Assembly (NCBI GenBank): GCA_041538185.1
Contig: JBGORM010000004.1
Span: forward strand, 248,001 to 312,000
DNA: 64,000 nucleotides
Direction of reading: 5' to 3'
Source: Melioribacteraceae bacterium 4301-Me
Lineage (GTDB): Bacteria > Bacteroidota > Ignavibacteria > Ignavibacteriales > Melioribacteraceae
Shown here: positions 9,278-18,139 of the stretch, one piece after another
Position numbering within the stretch: position 1 is the first letter of the stretch
How the letters are laid out: the number at the start of each line of letters is the position of its first letter
Notes under the pieces: generated by a model
What the model saw: only the letters and a program-made list of their open reading frames with translations
What the model was told of the DNA's origin: nothing
The model's database searches: none
Made by a program: the position numbers and the translations under genes

Positions 9278-9373
9278 TAATCGGAGCTTTAGTTTTTTTT
9301 AACGCTATAGATAATTATATTTATAAGTAAAATCTTATTTGAATAAGTAAATGAATCAATTAACTGAGGAATT

Positions 9374-10774
9374 ATGGCAAAAGAATACGAAGTTGCTGTT
9401 TTGGGTGGGGGACCTGGTGGTTACGTTGCTGCAATTCGTTCGGGACAATTGGGGTTTAAGACTGTTGTAATTGATAAAGATAAGCTTGGGGGCATCTGTT
9501 TAAATTGGGGTTGTATTCCTACAAAATCTCTTTTAAAAAATGCAGAAATTTACGATTTAATGAAAAACCGCTCAGAAGATTTTGGGATTAAAGTTTCTGA
9601 ACTTACATTTGATTTTAATAAAATTATTAAACGTAGCCGCGATATATCCGATAGAATTACAAATAACGTCGAATTTCTTATTAAAAAAAATAAAGTAGAT
9701 AGAATAAAAGGATTTGGGAAAATTATATCTAACAATCAAATTGATGTGTTTGATAACAATGGAGAACAAGTAAGTTCAGTAAAAGCCAAAAGAATTATAA
9801 TTGCAACTGGCGCTCGTCCAAAAGAACTGCCAAACATTCCAATTGATAAAAAAAATATTATCACTAGTTCTGAGGCAATGGCTTTAGATAAGCAGCCAAA
9901 AGATTTGATTATTATAGGTGCTGGTGCAATTGGAGTTGAATTTGCTTATTTCTATAATGTTTTTGGTACTAAAGTAATGATTATTGAAATGCTGAGTTCA
10001 ATTTTGCCGCAGGAGGATAAAGAAATCTCTGCAGAGTTAGAAAAGAGTTTTAGAAAACGAGGAATTGAAATTTTTACTTCAACAAAAGTAATTAGTGCAA
10101 AAATTGAAAATAAGTATGTAAAAGTAACTATAGAAAAAGATGGTAAGCAGCTGGAATTGAAAGCAGAAAAAGTCTTATCAGCAGTAGGTGTAACTGGAAA
10201 TGTAGAAGGTTTTGGACTTGAAGAATTGGGCATTGAAATTAATAAAGGGCATATAAAAGTTGATAAAAAAAATTATCAAACAAATATACCTAATGTATAC
10301 GCAATTGGTGATGTTATTGGTCCGCCCTTGCTGGCACATGTAGCTTCTGCAGAAGGGATAAGTTGTGTAGAATCATTTAAAGGAAAAAATCATCAAATTG
10401 ATTACGATTCAATTCCAGGATGTACATACTGTCAACCACAAGTTGCTAGTATAGGTTTAACTGAAGAAAAAGCTAAGGAGAAGGGGTATAAAATTAAAAT
10501 TGGTAAATTCCCCTTTATGGCAAGCGGTAAAGCTTTTGCAATTGGTGAACGCAACGGTTTTGTTAAATTAATTTTTGAAGAAAAATATGGAGAACTTTTA
10601 GGTGCTCACATTATTGGCTCAGAGGCTACAGAAATGATTGCAGAATTAGGAATCGCAAAATCGCATGAAGCAACTTACGAAACCATTCTTAAAACTATAC
10701 ATGCACACCCAACACTCTCTGAGTCAATTATGGAAGCAGCTGCACAAGCTTATGGAGAAGCGATTCACATATAG
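9374..10774 (+). CDS. lpdA: Dihydrolipoyl dehydrogenase (E3)
   Basis: FAD flavoprotein (466 residues) that reoxidises dihydrolipoyl groups of 2-oxoacid dehydrogenase complexes with NAD+. It has the FAD-binding GGGPGGYVAA near the start and the redox disulfide Cys42/Cys47 in GGICLNWGC. The NAD Rossmann motif is IIGAGAIGVEFA, the second FAD motif is YAIGDV, and the dimer-interface His/Glu is in HAHPTLSESIMEAA. It is the first gene of the lpdA-lipB-E1-E2-lipA block, and GAGGAATT precedes the ATG. Its 3' end overlaps the likely lipB start by 23 bases. Confidence 0.95.
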   Translation: MAKEYEVAVLGGGPGGYVAAIRSGQLGFKTVVIDKDKLGGICLNWGCIPTKSLLKNAEIYDLMKNRSEDFGIKVSELTFDFNKIIKRSRDISDRITNNVEFLIKKNKVDRIKGFGKIISNNQIDVFDNNGEQVSSVKAKRIIIATGARPKELPNIPIDKKNIITSSEAMALDKQPKDLIIIGAGAIGVEFAYFYNVFGTKVMIIEMLSSILPQEDKEISAELEKSFRKRGIEIFTSTKVISAKIENKYVKVTIEKDGKQLELKAEKVLSAVGVTGNVEGFGLEELGIEINKGHIKVDKKNYQTNIPNVYAIGDVIGPPLLAHVASAEGISCVESFKGKNHQIDYDSIPGCTYCQPQVASIGLTEEKAKEKGYKIKIGKFPFMASGKAFAIGERNGFVKLIFEEKYGELLGAHIIGSEATEMIAELGIAKSHEATYETILKTIHAHPTLSESIMEAAAQAYGEAIHI

Positions 10775-11456
10775 AAGCTTAGATTATTGCAATCTTGGTT
10801 TAATTGAATATGGAATAGCATGGGACATTCAGAAGGAGATTTTTGATTTAAGATTGCAAAACAAAATAAATGATGTTCTGCTCTTGCTCGAACATCCTCA
10901 TACTTATACACTTGGTAAAGTAGCCGATAAAAATAACTTGATAAGTTCTGCAGATTACTTGAAAAGAAATAATATTTCTGTTTACGAAATTGACCGCGGA
11001 GGCGATATTACTTATCACGGTCCGGGACAAATAGTTGGTTATCCTATAATTAATTTAAAAAATTGGAAACAAGATACTCATTTGTATTTAAGAGCTTTAG
11101 AAGAAGTTATTATACTTACATGCAAAGCCTTCGGAATTGATGCAGGGAGAAATCCTAAATATACTGGAGTTTGGATAAACGACCGTAAAATTGCTGCAAT
11201 TGGAGTTAAAGTTAGTCGTTGGATTACAATGCACGGATTTGCATTTAATGTAAATACGGATTTATCTTACTTCAATGGTATTATACCTTGCGGAATAAAA
11301 GATAAAGAAGTAACTTCTTTAGAAAAAGAACTAAAACAAAAATTAATTATAGATGAAGTAAAAAGAACAGTATTGGAGAAATTTGTAGAAGTGTTTGGTT
11401 ATGATGCTTATAACAAAAAAGAAATTGAGGAGTTAAAGTCAATTTTAGTGCAGTAA
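10752..11456 (+). CDS. lipB: Lipoyl(octanoyl) transferase
   Basis: Moves the octanoyl group from acyl carrier protein to the lipoyl-domain lysine, the first step of lipoate assembly. The signature is RGGDITYHGPGQIVGYP at about 82-98. The catalytic lysine is Lys153 (IGVKVSRW) and the acyl-accepting cysteine is Cys180 (IIPCGI). The frame is open further upstream to 10665, but that stretch lies over the lpdA C terminus and shows no LipB homology. I therefore place the start at the ATG at 10752, giving 234 residues, normal for LipB. The overlap with lpdA suggests translational coupling, since no strong Shine-Dalgarno sequence is visible. Confidence 0.93.
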   Translation: MEKRFTYRSLDYCNLGLIEYGIAWDIQKEIFDLRLQNKINDVLLLLEHPHTYTLGKVADKNNLISSADYLKRNNISVYEIDRGGDITYHGPGQIVGYPIINLKNWKQDTHLYLRALEEVIILTCKAFGIDAGRNPKYTGVWINDRKIAAIGVKVSRWITMHGFAFNVNTDLSYFNGIIPCGIKDKEVTSLEKELKQKLIIDEVKRTVLEKFVEVFGYDAYNKKEIEELKSILVQ

Positions 11457-11494
11457 CTTAATTCCATTGCATTAATTTTAACTTGAGGTGAGAA

Positions 11495-13585
11495 ATGACA
11501 AAAAATGGGAAAATAGAAACGGCTAACTCAGCCATAAGCGAAATAAAAGCACCAACAGGTAAAATAGATTCATTTGGCGGCATGACGAAAGATGAACTAA
11601 TGAATGTATTGAGACTTATGTATATGGCGCGCCAGATGGACCATAAACAAATGACATTATTGAAACAGGGGAAAGCTTTCTTCCATATTCCAGGTTCAGG
11701 ACATGAAGCTACACAAGTTGCATTTGGGCTTGCAATGAAAAAAGGTCTTGACTGGGCATTCCCTTATTATCGCGATATGGCATTTATGTTGGCATTGGGT
11801 CTAACACCAGAACAGATTTGGCTTCACATGTTAGCTAAAGCTGATGATCCTTTATGTGGAGCCCGCCAAATGCCATGTCATTGGTCATCTAAGGAATTAA
11901 ATGTGCCAACTCAATCAAGTCCAACAGGCACACAATTTTTGCAGGCTGTTGGGACAGCCTTAGCTCAAGTTAAAAAAAATACAGGAGCAATTGTTTATGT
12001 AAGTAGCGGCGAGGGTGCAACAAGTGAAGGTGAATTCCATGAGGCTGTCAATTGGGCAAGTAGAGATAAACTTCCTGTGGTTTTTGTTATTCAAAATAAT
12101 AAATGGGCAATTTCAGTGCCTGTAGAAAACCAAACTGCTGGTAAAAATAGTTCAATTACAGAAATGATGAAAGGTTATGAAAATTTATTAAGATTAGATG
12201 TTGATGGCACCGACTACTTGGCAGTTAATGCAATTGCTCAATCGGCAGTTAAATATGCACGACAAAGAAAAGGACCTGCTCTTGTTCAAGCTCATGTTGT
12301 AAGATTGATGTCTCATTCTTCATCGGATGACCAGAAAAAATATAGGTCGAAAGAATCAATAGAAAAGGACATAAAGGAAGACCCAATAGAAAAGTTTGCT
12401 AATCTTTTAATTAAGAAAAATATATTAACGGAACTTGCTTATGCAGAATTGAAAAAAGAAATTAATAATCATATTAATGAATCGGCAGATTGGGCATTAA
12501 AACAACCAGAACCAGAACCTGAAAGCGCAATAAGATTTGTACTTGATGAATCAGACAAAAAAAATAAACTTGAATATGAAAAGACTAAAAAGGAAGGTAA
12601 ACCTGTTGTAATGGTAGATGCTATCAATCATGCCTTAAGAGAAGAAATGGAACGTAATGATAAAATTTACATCTTTGGAGAAGATGTCGCTGACCCGAAA
12701 GGCGGGGTTTTTTCAGCTACAAAAGGGCTTTCAACTCAATTTGGAAACGAAAGGGTTTTTAACTCACCATTAGCCGAAGCAAGTATACTGGGCGTTGCTA
12801 TTGGTATGTCTCTTACTGGATTAAAGCCATCTGTTGAAATTCAATTTGGAGACTATATTTGGCCTGCATTTATGCAAATCAGAGATGAACTTGTAATGTA
12901 TCGCTACAGGTCTAATAACCTCTTCGAAGCTCCAGTTGTAATACGTGTTGCTGTGGGAGGGTTTATTCATGGTGGACTTTACCACAGCCAAAACATTGAA
13001 GGCTTTTTCTCTCATATGCCGGGTTTATTAATTGCTTACCCAAGCAATGCAGCCGATGCAAAAGGCTTATTGAAAACAGCCCTGCGTCTTAACGACCCAG
13101 TGCTTTTCCTTGAACATAAAGGATTATATAGACAAAGTTATGCAACTAAACCTGAACCCGATGCAGAATATTTAATCCCATTCGGTAAAGCTAATGTTCT
13201 AAAAAAAGGTAATGATTTAACGGTTATTACTTACGGCGCTATGGTGCACGAATCAAATTTTGCAATAAAAAAACTGGAAGAAGAAGGTTATTCCATCGAA
13301 CTAATTGATATACGAACTATTGCACCGCTGGATGTTGAAACAATATATAATTCAGTTAAGAAAACTAATAAGGCTATTGTTGTTCATGAAGATACTTTAA
13401 CCGCTGGCTTTGGAGCAGAAATCGCTGCACTTATAGCAGAAAATTGTTTTGAATACTTAGATGGACCGGTAAAAAGAATAGCAGCTAAAGATACTCCAAT
13501 TCCATATCATCCAAAATTAGAAAGCTATATTTTACCTAACCGAAATAAAATTTATTCTGAAATTAAAAATATACTTCAATACTAA
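11495..13585 (+). CDS. 2-oxoacid dehydrogenase E1, fused alpha and beta subunits
   Basis: Thiamine-diphosphate enzyme that decarboxylates a 2-oxoacid and acetylates E2. Residues about 35-345 are the alpha chain, with the ThDP motif GEGATSEGEFHEAVNWAS from 172 to NN at 201-202. After a charged linker of about 30 residues, the beta chain starts near 368 (VVMVDAINHALREEM, then IFGEDVADPKGGVF). The single 696-residue chain is typical of Bacteroidota and Ignavibacteria, where other bacteria have two genes. Pyruvate or branched-chain 2-oxoacids are both possible; the family is usually called either way. GAGGTGAG lies before the ATG. It sits between lipB and E2. Confidence 0.93.
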   Translation: MTKNGKIETANSAISEIKAPTGKIDSFGGMTKDELMNVLRLMYMARQMDHKQMTLLKQGKAFFHIPGSGHEATQVAFGLAMKKGLDWAFPYYRDMAFMLALGLTPEQIWLHMLAKADDPLCGARQMPCHWSSKELNVPTQSSPTGTQFLQAVGTALAQVKKNTGAIVYVSSGEGATSEGEFHEAVNWASRDKLPVVFVIQNNKWAISVPVENQTAGKNSSITEMMKGYENLLRLDVDGTDYLAVNAIAQSAVKYARQRKGPALVQAHVVRLMSHSSSDDQKKYRSKESIEKDIKEDPIEKFANLLIKKNILTELAYAELKKEINNHINESADWALKQPEPEPESAIRFVLDESDKKNKLEYEKTKKEGKPVVMVDAINHALREEMERNDKIYIFGEDVADPKGGVFSATKGLSTQFGNERVFNSPLAEASILGVAIGMSLTGLKPSVEIQFGDYIWPAFMQIRDELVMYRYRSNNLFEAPVVIRVAVGGFIHGGLYHSQNIEGFFSHMPGLLIAYPSNAADAKGLLKTALRLNDPVLFLEHKGLYRQSYATKPEPDAEYLIPFGKANVLKKGNDLTVITYGAMVHESNFAIKKLEEEGYSIELIDIRTIAPLDVETIYNSVKKTNKAIVVHEDTLTAGFGAEIAALIAENCFEYLDGPVKRIAAKDTPIPYHPKLESYILPNRNKIYSEIKNILQY

Positions 13586-13613
13586 GTTTAAAAATTTTCT
13601 AAAGGGAAAATAG

Positions 13614-15215
13614 ATGAAAGTAGAAGTCGTAATGCCTAAAATGGGCGAAAGTATTAATGAAGGAACAATAATTAAATGGCATAAAAAAAAGGGCGAAAAA
13701 GTTAAAAAGGATGAAATCTTATTTGAAATAAGTACAGATAAAGTCGATACAGAAATTCCTTCGCCTGAAGATGGGGTTCTGGCTGAAATAAAAGTTTTTG
13801 AACAAGAAACAGCTGAGGTGGGTACTGTAGTTGCTATCATTGAAACTGATAGCGAAAATATAATGGTAAAAGATGAACCTAAACCAAAAATAACAGTTGA
13901 AGAAATACCTTCAACAACTCAAGTAGGTGGAGAATTAATTGATATTGTAATGCCTAAAATGGGTGAATCTGTAATGGAAGGAACTGTAATTAAGTGGCAT
14001 AAAAAGGTGGGTGATAAAGTTAAGAAGGATGAAATATTGTTTGAAATAAGTACGGATAAAGTTGATACTGAAGTACCATCACCTTTAGAAGGAACTTTGA
14101 CCGAAATTTTAGTTGGTGAAAATGAAACCGCCGAAGTTGGAGCTGTTGTAGCCAGGTTAACTACCAGTAGCGGAATTGTCAAACAGCAAAAAAAAGAGAA
14201 ACTAACAGAAAGTGAAACCTTAACTACTCATCAAAGAGTAGAAAAACAAGTTGCAAAGCCAACAGAAGAAAAAGTAGAAGTTAACAGATTTTATTCCCCT
14301 TTGGTCTTGAATATAGCAAAATCAGAAGGAATTGAACTTAACGAATTAGATAAAATTACTGGTACTGGTATTGGAGGAAGGGTTACTAAGAAAGATATTC
14401 TTTCTTATATTGAAAATAAAAAGCAGAGTAAAGGTAAAGTAGTTGTTACGCAAAAGGAAGAAAAAACACTTATCGAAGAAGCTCAGCAAGCTAAGATGCC
14501 AACAGAAACTGGAGTAGAAATTATTCCAATGGATAATCTGCGTCAGCGAATTATGTATCACATGGTTAATAGTCGCGATACTTCTGTTCATGTTACAGCT
14601 GTAATTGAAGTAGATATGACCAAAATACACAATTATATTTTACAAAATCGCGATTCATTTAATGAGAAAGAGGGCATTAAATTAACGTATATGCCTTTTA
14701 TTTCGTATGCAGTTATAAAAGGATTGAAAGAGTATCCTTACTTAAATGCCTCTATTGACGGTAATAATATTGTGCTGAAAAAATTTATTAATCTGGGAAT
14801 CGCAGTTGCTGTTGAGCCGAACGGTTTAATTGTCCCTAACATAAAAAGAGCCGATGAGAAAAATATCAGAGGTCTGGCTAAAGCAATTGCTGAGTTAGGA
14901 TTTAAAGCGCGTAATAAGAAATTATTGCCAGAAGATATTATGGATGGGACTTTTACAATTACAAATTATGGCGTATTTGGTTCTTTGTTTGGTACCCCGA
15001 TAATTAATCAACCTGAAGTTGGTATTCTTGGGGTCGGCGCAGTTACAAAAAAAGCCGTCGTTGTAGAAATTAATGGATTGGAGACTATTGCAATTAAACC
15101 TATGATGTATTTATCTCTTAGTCATGATCATCGTTTAATTGATGGTATGCTAGGAGGAAAATTCTTAAAGCTAATTAAAGATACCTTAGAAAATTTTGAT
15201 ACGGATATAATCTAA
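13614..15215 (+). CDS. 2-oxoacid dehydrogenase E2 (dihydrolipoyl acyltransferase), two lipoyl domains
   Basis: Core of the same complex, which transfers the acyl group to CoA. Two near-identical lipoyl domains come first, with lipoylated lysines Lys43 and Lys149 in STDKVDTE. A flexible Lys/Glu/Thr linker leads to the peripheral-subunit-binding domain (about 226-265, ending GGRVTKKDILSY). The catalytic domain occupies about 300-533 and ends SHDHRLIDG, with His506 and Asp510. The two lipoyl domains are also highly alike in DNA, which suggests recent duplication or gene conversion. It follows E1 by 28 bases. Both lipoylation enzymes flank the complex genes, so substrate protein and modifying enzymes are likely co-expressed. 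Confidence 0.94.
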   Translation: MKVEVVMPKMGESINEGTIIKWHKKKGEKVKKDEILFEISTDKVDTEIPSPEDGVLAEIKVFEQETAEVGTVVAIIETDSENIMVKDEPKPKITVEEIPSTTQVGGELIDIVMPKMGESVMEGTVIKWHKKVGDKVKKDEILFEISTDKVDTEVPSPLEGTLTEILVGENETAEVGAVVARLTTSSGIVKQQKKEKLTESETLTTHQRVEKQVAKPTEEKVEVNRFYSPLVLNIAKSEGIELNELDKITGTGIGGRVTKKDILSYIENKKQSKGKVVVTQKEEKTLIEEAQQAKMPTETGVEIIPMDNLRQRIMYHMVNSRDTSVHVTAVIEVDMTKIHNYILQNRDSFNEKEGIKLTYMPFISYAVIKGLKEYPYLNASIDGNNIVLKKFINLGIAVAVEPNGLIVPNIKRADEKNIRGLAKAIAELGFKARNKKLLPEDIMDGTFTITNYGVFGSLFGTPIINQPEVGILGVGAVTKKAVVVEINGLETIAIKPMMYLSLSHDHRLIDGMLGGKFLKLIKDTLENFDTDII

Positions 15216-15255
15216 GATTCAAACCACTACAAAATACCTTTGACTAGGAGAAGTA

Positions 15256-16161
15256 ATGAAAATTAATCAACATCAAAAAGCATTTAAAGAAATTGTGGAG
15301 CAATCAAGACCACCGCTTGGGAAAAGACCTGAATGGCTAAAGGTTCGCTTGCCAAGTGGACAGAACTATAAAGATGTTTATCAATTGATGCGCGAAAACA
15401 AACTTAATACTGTTTGCGAAGAAGCTAAGTGCCCAAATATAGCCGAATGTTGGAATAGGAGAACTGCTACTTTTATGATACTTGGTGATACTTGTACTAG
15501 GAGCTGCGGTTTTTGTAATGTTAAGCTTGGATTACCTAAAAAGCTGGATTTAGATGAACCAAGAAGAGTAGCAGAATCAGTAGCTAAATTAAATCTGAGA
15601 CATGTGGTGATTACGTCTGTAAATCGCGATGAACTATACGATGGAGGAGCTTCAATTTTTAGTGAAACGGTGAAATTAATTCGCCAAAAAATGCCACTGA
15701 CTACTATCGAAATACTTATTCCGGATTTTAAAGGCGAAGAGCATGCTTTTGAAATAATTATGAAAAACCCACCTGATATTCTTAATCACAACTTAGAGAC
15801 TGTTAAAAGATTATACCATGCTGTAAGACCACAGGCAAAATATGAAAGGAGTTTGAGACTAATTCAATGGTTTAAACGACGCGGGTTAAGAACTAAAAGT
15901 GGAATAATGGTTGGTATCGGCGAAACAAATACTGAAGTTTTTGAATTAATGAATGACCTCTTTTCTTATGGATGTGATATTATGACTATTGGTCAATACT
16001 TGCAGCCTACAAAAAATCATTTACCAGTCGATCGTTATGTTACTCTAAATGAGTTTAAAGAATTTAAAGAATATGGACTCCGGCTTGGCTTTAAAGCTGT
16101 TGAATCCGCACCCCTTGTTCGAAGTTCTTATCATGCAGATAAACATGCAGAAGTTATTTGA
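15256..16161 (+). CDS. lipA: Lipoyl synthase (radical SAM)
   Basis: Inserts two sulfurs into octanoyl-lysine on E2-type proteins. It carries both required [4Fe-4S] sites: the auxiliary cluster Cys54, Cys59, Cys65 (CEEAKCPNIAEC) and the radical-SAM cluster Cys80, Cys84, Cys87 (CTRSCGFC). The C-terminal LVRSSYHAD provides the serine ligand of the auxiliary cluster. The 301-residue length is normal. GGAG lies before the ATG at 15256. The end of the gene overlaps the start of the next gene, the TonB-C protein. Confidence 0.96.
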   Translation: MKINQHQKAFKEIVEQSRPPLGKRPEWLKVRLPSGQNYKDVYQLMRENKLNTVCEEAKCPNIAECWNRRTATFMILGDTCTRSCGFCNVKLGLPKKLDLDEPRRVAESVAKLNLRHVVITSVNRDELYDGGASIFSETVKLIRQKMPLTTIEILIPDFKGEEHAFEIIMKNPPDILNHNLETVKRLYHAVRPQAKYERSLRLIQWFKRRGLRTKSGIMVGIGETNTEVFELMNDLFSYGCDIMTIGQYLQPTKNHLPVDRYVTLNEFKEFKEYGLRLGFKAVESAPLVRSSYHADKHAEVI

Positions 16162-17365
16162 ATCTCATAGAATTAATGCGTTTTTTACAGGATACACTCC
16201 TTTTCTGTTTATATTTTGTTTAATAACAGGTTTTTTAGATTTATCATTTGCTCAAAATGGCCATTCGAAAAGCTACTATGCTGATGGCACTCTAAGAGCA
16301 GATATTTCATATATAAACGATATTTACGACGGTATATCATATTGGTTCTATCCGAATGGCAATCTTCAAGCTGAAAAGTCTTTTAGTCTCGGTAAGTTAA
16401 ATGGTTGGGTAAGGGAGTATTATGAAAGCGGTCTACTGAAAAAAGAATATTATGTGTCAAATGGAATTATAGATGGTATTTATAAATCTTATTATAGTAA
16501 CGGTCAATTAAATGAGGTCGCCGAATATAAACTTGGCAAGAGAATCTCTTACAAAAAATTTCCTTTTGATACTACCTATAAAGCTTTACCACAAGATTAT
16601 TTGGCAGGCAATAGACAGTTAGAAATCTTACAAAAGAAAAATCAAACCTTAATTTGTGACGTGGATATCTGTCCTATTCCAATTGAAGGAATAAACTCAA
16701 TCCAAAAAAAATTAATATATCCTGAGCATGCACTAATGTATGGTTTACAAGGAACAGTTACGCTTATTGCGACAGTAGATACAAATGGTGATGTAGTAAA
16801 TACTGAGGTGATAAAGCATCTTGGCCTTGGCTGCGATGAAGCTGCTATAGAAGCTGTAAAAGAAACTAAATTTATTCCTGGGCAGCGTAAAGGTAAGATA
16901 GTTGAGTCGCATGTTACAATCAATGTTTATTTTGAATTGGATAAGCAGCAAAATACATTTGTTACAAATAACGGCGAATTAATTAATAATAAACCCGCAT
17001 TTTTGTCAAATAAGCAGGGGGAACAAGAAAAAGTTGAACAAAAAAATACAATAGAAAAAAAATATTATACATGTGAAATTGACGAATGTGCTCAACCTGT
17101 AGGTGGGCTTAAATCAATTACAGATAAAATTATAGTACCAGCAATAGCAAAAAGGTTAAAACTGAAGGGCAATATTTTAGTAGAAGTTAAAGTTGACCAA
17201 AATGGCATTGTATTAGACACAAAAGTGCTTGAGGGTATCGGCTATGGCTGCGATGAAGCAGTAGAATCAGCAATTTTTGCAACTAAGTTTTTGCCTGGTA
17301 AACAAAACTTCATCGCAGTTAACTCTGTTGTTAGACTTGTAATACCTTTTAATTATGAAAATTAA
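16133..17365 (+). CDS. Exported protein with MORN-like repeats and two TonB C-terminal domains
   Basis: A secretion signal with a hydrophobic core (FLFIFCLITGFLDLSFAQ) is followed by three or four MORN/YwqK-type repeats (SYYADGTLRADISY, YPNGNLQAEKSFSLGKLNGW, YYSNGQLNEVAEYKLGK) at about 45-125. Two TonB C-terminal domains follow, near 185-270 and 330-410; each has a GxVxxxxxVDxNGxVxxxxV core and a GCDEAA/GCDEAV motif. It lacks an N-terminal TonB membrane anchor plus proline linker, so it is not a classical TonB. I start it at the ATG at 16133, inside the end of lipA; an ATG at 16145 is equally possible. It converges with the next gene with a 4-base overlap of stops. The role is unknown, probably in the envelope. 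Confidence 0.76.
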   Translation: MQINMQKLFESHRINAFFTGYTPFLFIFCLITGFLDLSFAQNGHSKSYYADGTLRADISYINDIYDGISYWFYPNGNLQAEKSFSLGKLNGWVREYYESGLLKKEYYVSNGIIDGIYKSYYSNGQLNEVAEYKLGKRISYKKFPFDTTYKALPQDYLAGNRQLEILQKKNQTLICDVDICPIPIEGINSIQKKLIYPEHALMYGLQGTVTLIATVDTNGDVVNTEVIKHLGLGCDEAAIEAVKETKFIPGQRKGKIVESHVTINVYFELDKQQNTFVTNNGELINNKPAFLSNKQGEQEKVEQKNTIEKKYYTCEIDECAQPVGGLKSITDKIIVPAIAKRLKLKGNILVEVKVDQNGIVLDTKVLEGIGYGCDEAVESAIFATKFLPGKQNFIAVNSVVRLVIPFNYEN

Positions 17366-17937
17366 GCAGAAAACTTAGATAATATTTTTTTAAACTCTTC
17401 CTCGATTGATTTCCCTTTGTCATTAGCGTACCACTTGTGTAACTCTTCTAAGTACTTTTCTTTGGGTATTCCTTCATCTCTTAACTTTGCTATTAACTCT
17501 TGCGCCTTTTTAGGGCGGGGTCCCCATTGAAAAAGTTCATTGCCATCTAAATCGAAAGAAATTAATTTGGGGATACTTCTTGAGGTGCCGGTTAAATACT
17601 GGTCCATAATATCTAAATTGCTGTCTCTAAGTAAAATTCTTAAATCTATTTTAGGATTTTGCTCGGCAAAAATTGCTATATAAGGCAATGACTGAGCTGA
17701 ATCACCACACCAAGCCTCAGTAAGTACCATCCATATTTGATTTGAATTTATCCTTAAAATAATGTTTTTTAATTCGTTATCAATCTGATATATTTTATGA
17801 ATTCTATTTGTCCTCTGAAAATTTAATTTTATATGTTCATCGAAATTTTCTTCTAATTTATTTTTGAAATAATCAAGGTATTCATTGTATTTCATTCCAT
17901 TATGTGGTCGTCTATCTTCAAAAAATTTTTTTGGCAT
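17362..17937 (-). CDS. Thioredoxin-fold protein with a single-cysteine WCGDS motif
   Basis: A 191-residue protein of the thioredoxin superfamily. The core runs from about residue 60 (IWMVLTEAWCGDSAQSLPY) through a strand with RILLRDSNLDIMDQYL and a cis-proline loop SIPKLISFDLDG. The usual CxxC is reduced to one Cys (WCGDS), so it cannot form the normal redox disulfide on its own. Related Bacteroidota proteins often have WCGD followed by A/S-Q and are annotated only as thioredoxin family. There is no signal peptide, so it is probably cytoplasmic. AGGAGGAT precedes the ATG at 17937. It is convergent with the TonB-C gene. The function is not known. Confidence 0.72.
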   Translation of the reverse strand: MPKKFFEDRRPHNGMKYNEYLDYFKNKLEENFDEHIKLNFQRTNRIHKIYQIDNELKNIILRINSNQIWMVLTEAWCGDSAQSLPYIAIFAEQNPKIDLRILLRDSNLDIMDQYLTGTSRSIPKLISFDLDGNELFQWGPRPKKAQELIAKLRDEGIPKEKYLEELHKWYANDKGKSIEEEFKKILSKFSA

Positions 17938-18088
17938 TTTAATCCTCCTCTATTAAAGTTTAGTTTTTATAATTCACTAATTTACCTCTGAAGAGCAAGT
18001 TTGGGTTATATTTAAGAGAACAATTACTGTTTACTAAATTAAACAATTTGTTAAAAAATATGAGAATAATAATTAAATTAAAATGCGG

Positions 18089-18117
18089 TTTGTGGCATTA
18101 AGATTGAATTAACTTTG
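18089..18117 (+). promoter_or_regulatory. Putative promoter of the DUF6600 gene
   Basis: TTTG at 18089-18092 and TAACTTTG at 18110-18117 match the TTTG ... TAnnTTTG pattern of Bacteroidota-type promoters, 20-50 bases upstream of the ATG at 18140. The 17-base gap is slightly shorter than the usual 19-20, so this is tentative. Confidence 0.35.
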
Positions 18118-18139
18118 ATAAACTGATTGTGAGGCCATT

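Noticed and set aside
10665..10751. N-terminal extension of lipB
   Set aside because: This stretch lies over the lpdA end and has no LipB homology; the ATG at 10752 gives a normal LipB.
16049..16132. N-terminal extension of the TonB-C/MORN protein
   Set aside because: It overlaps lipA deeply and would put 28 extra residues before the signal peptide.
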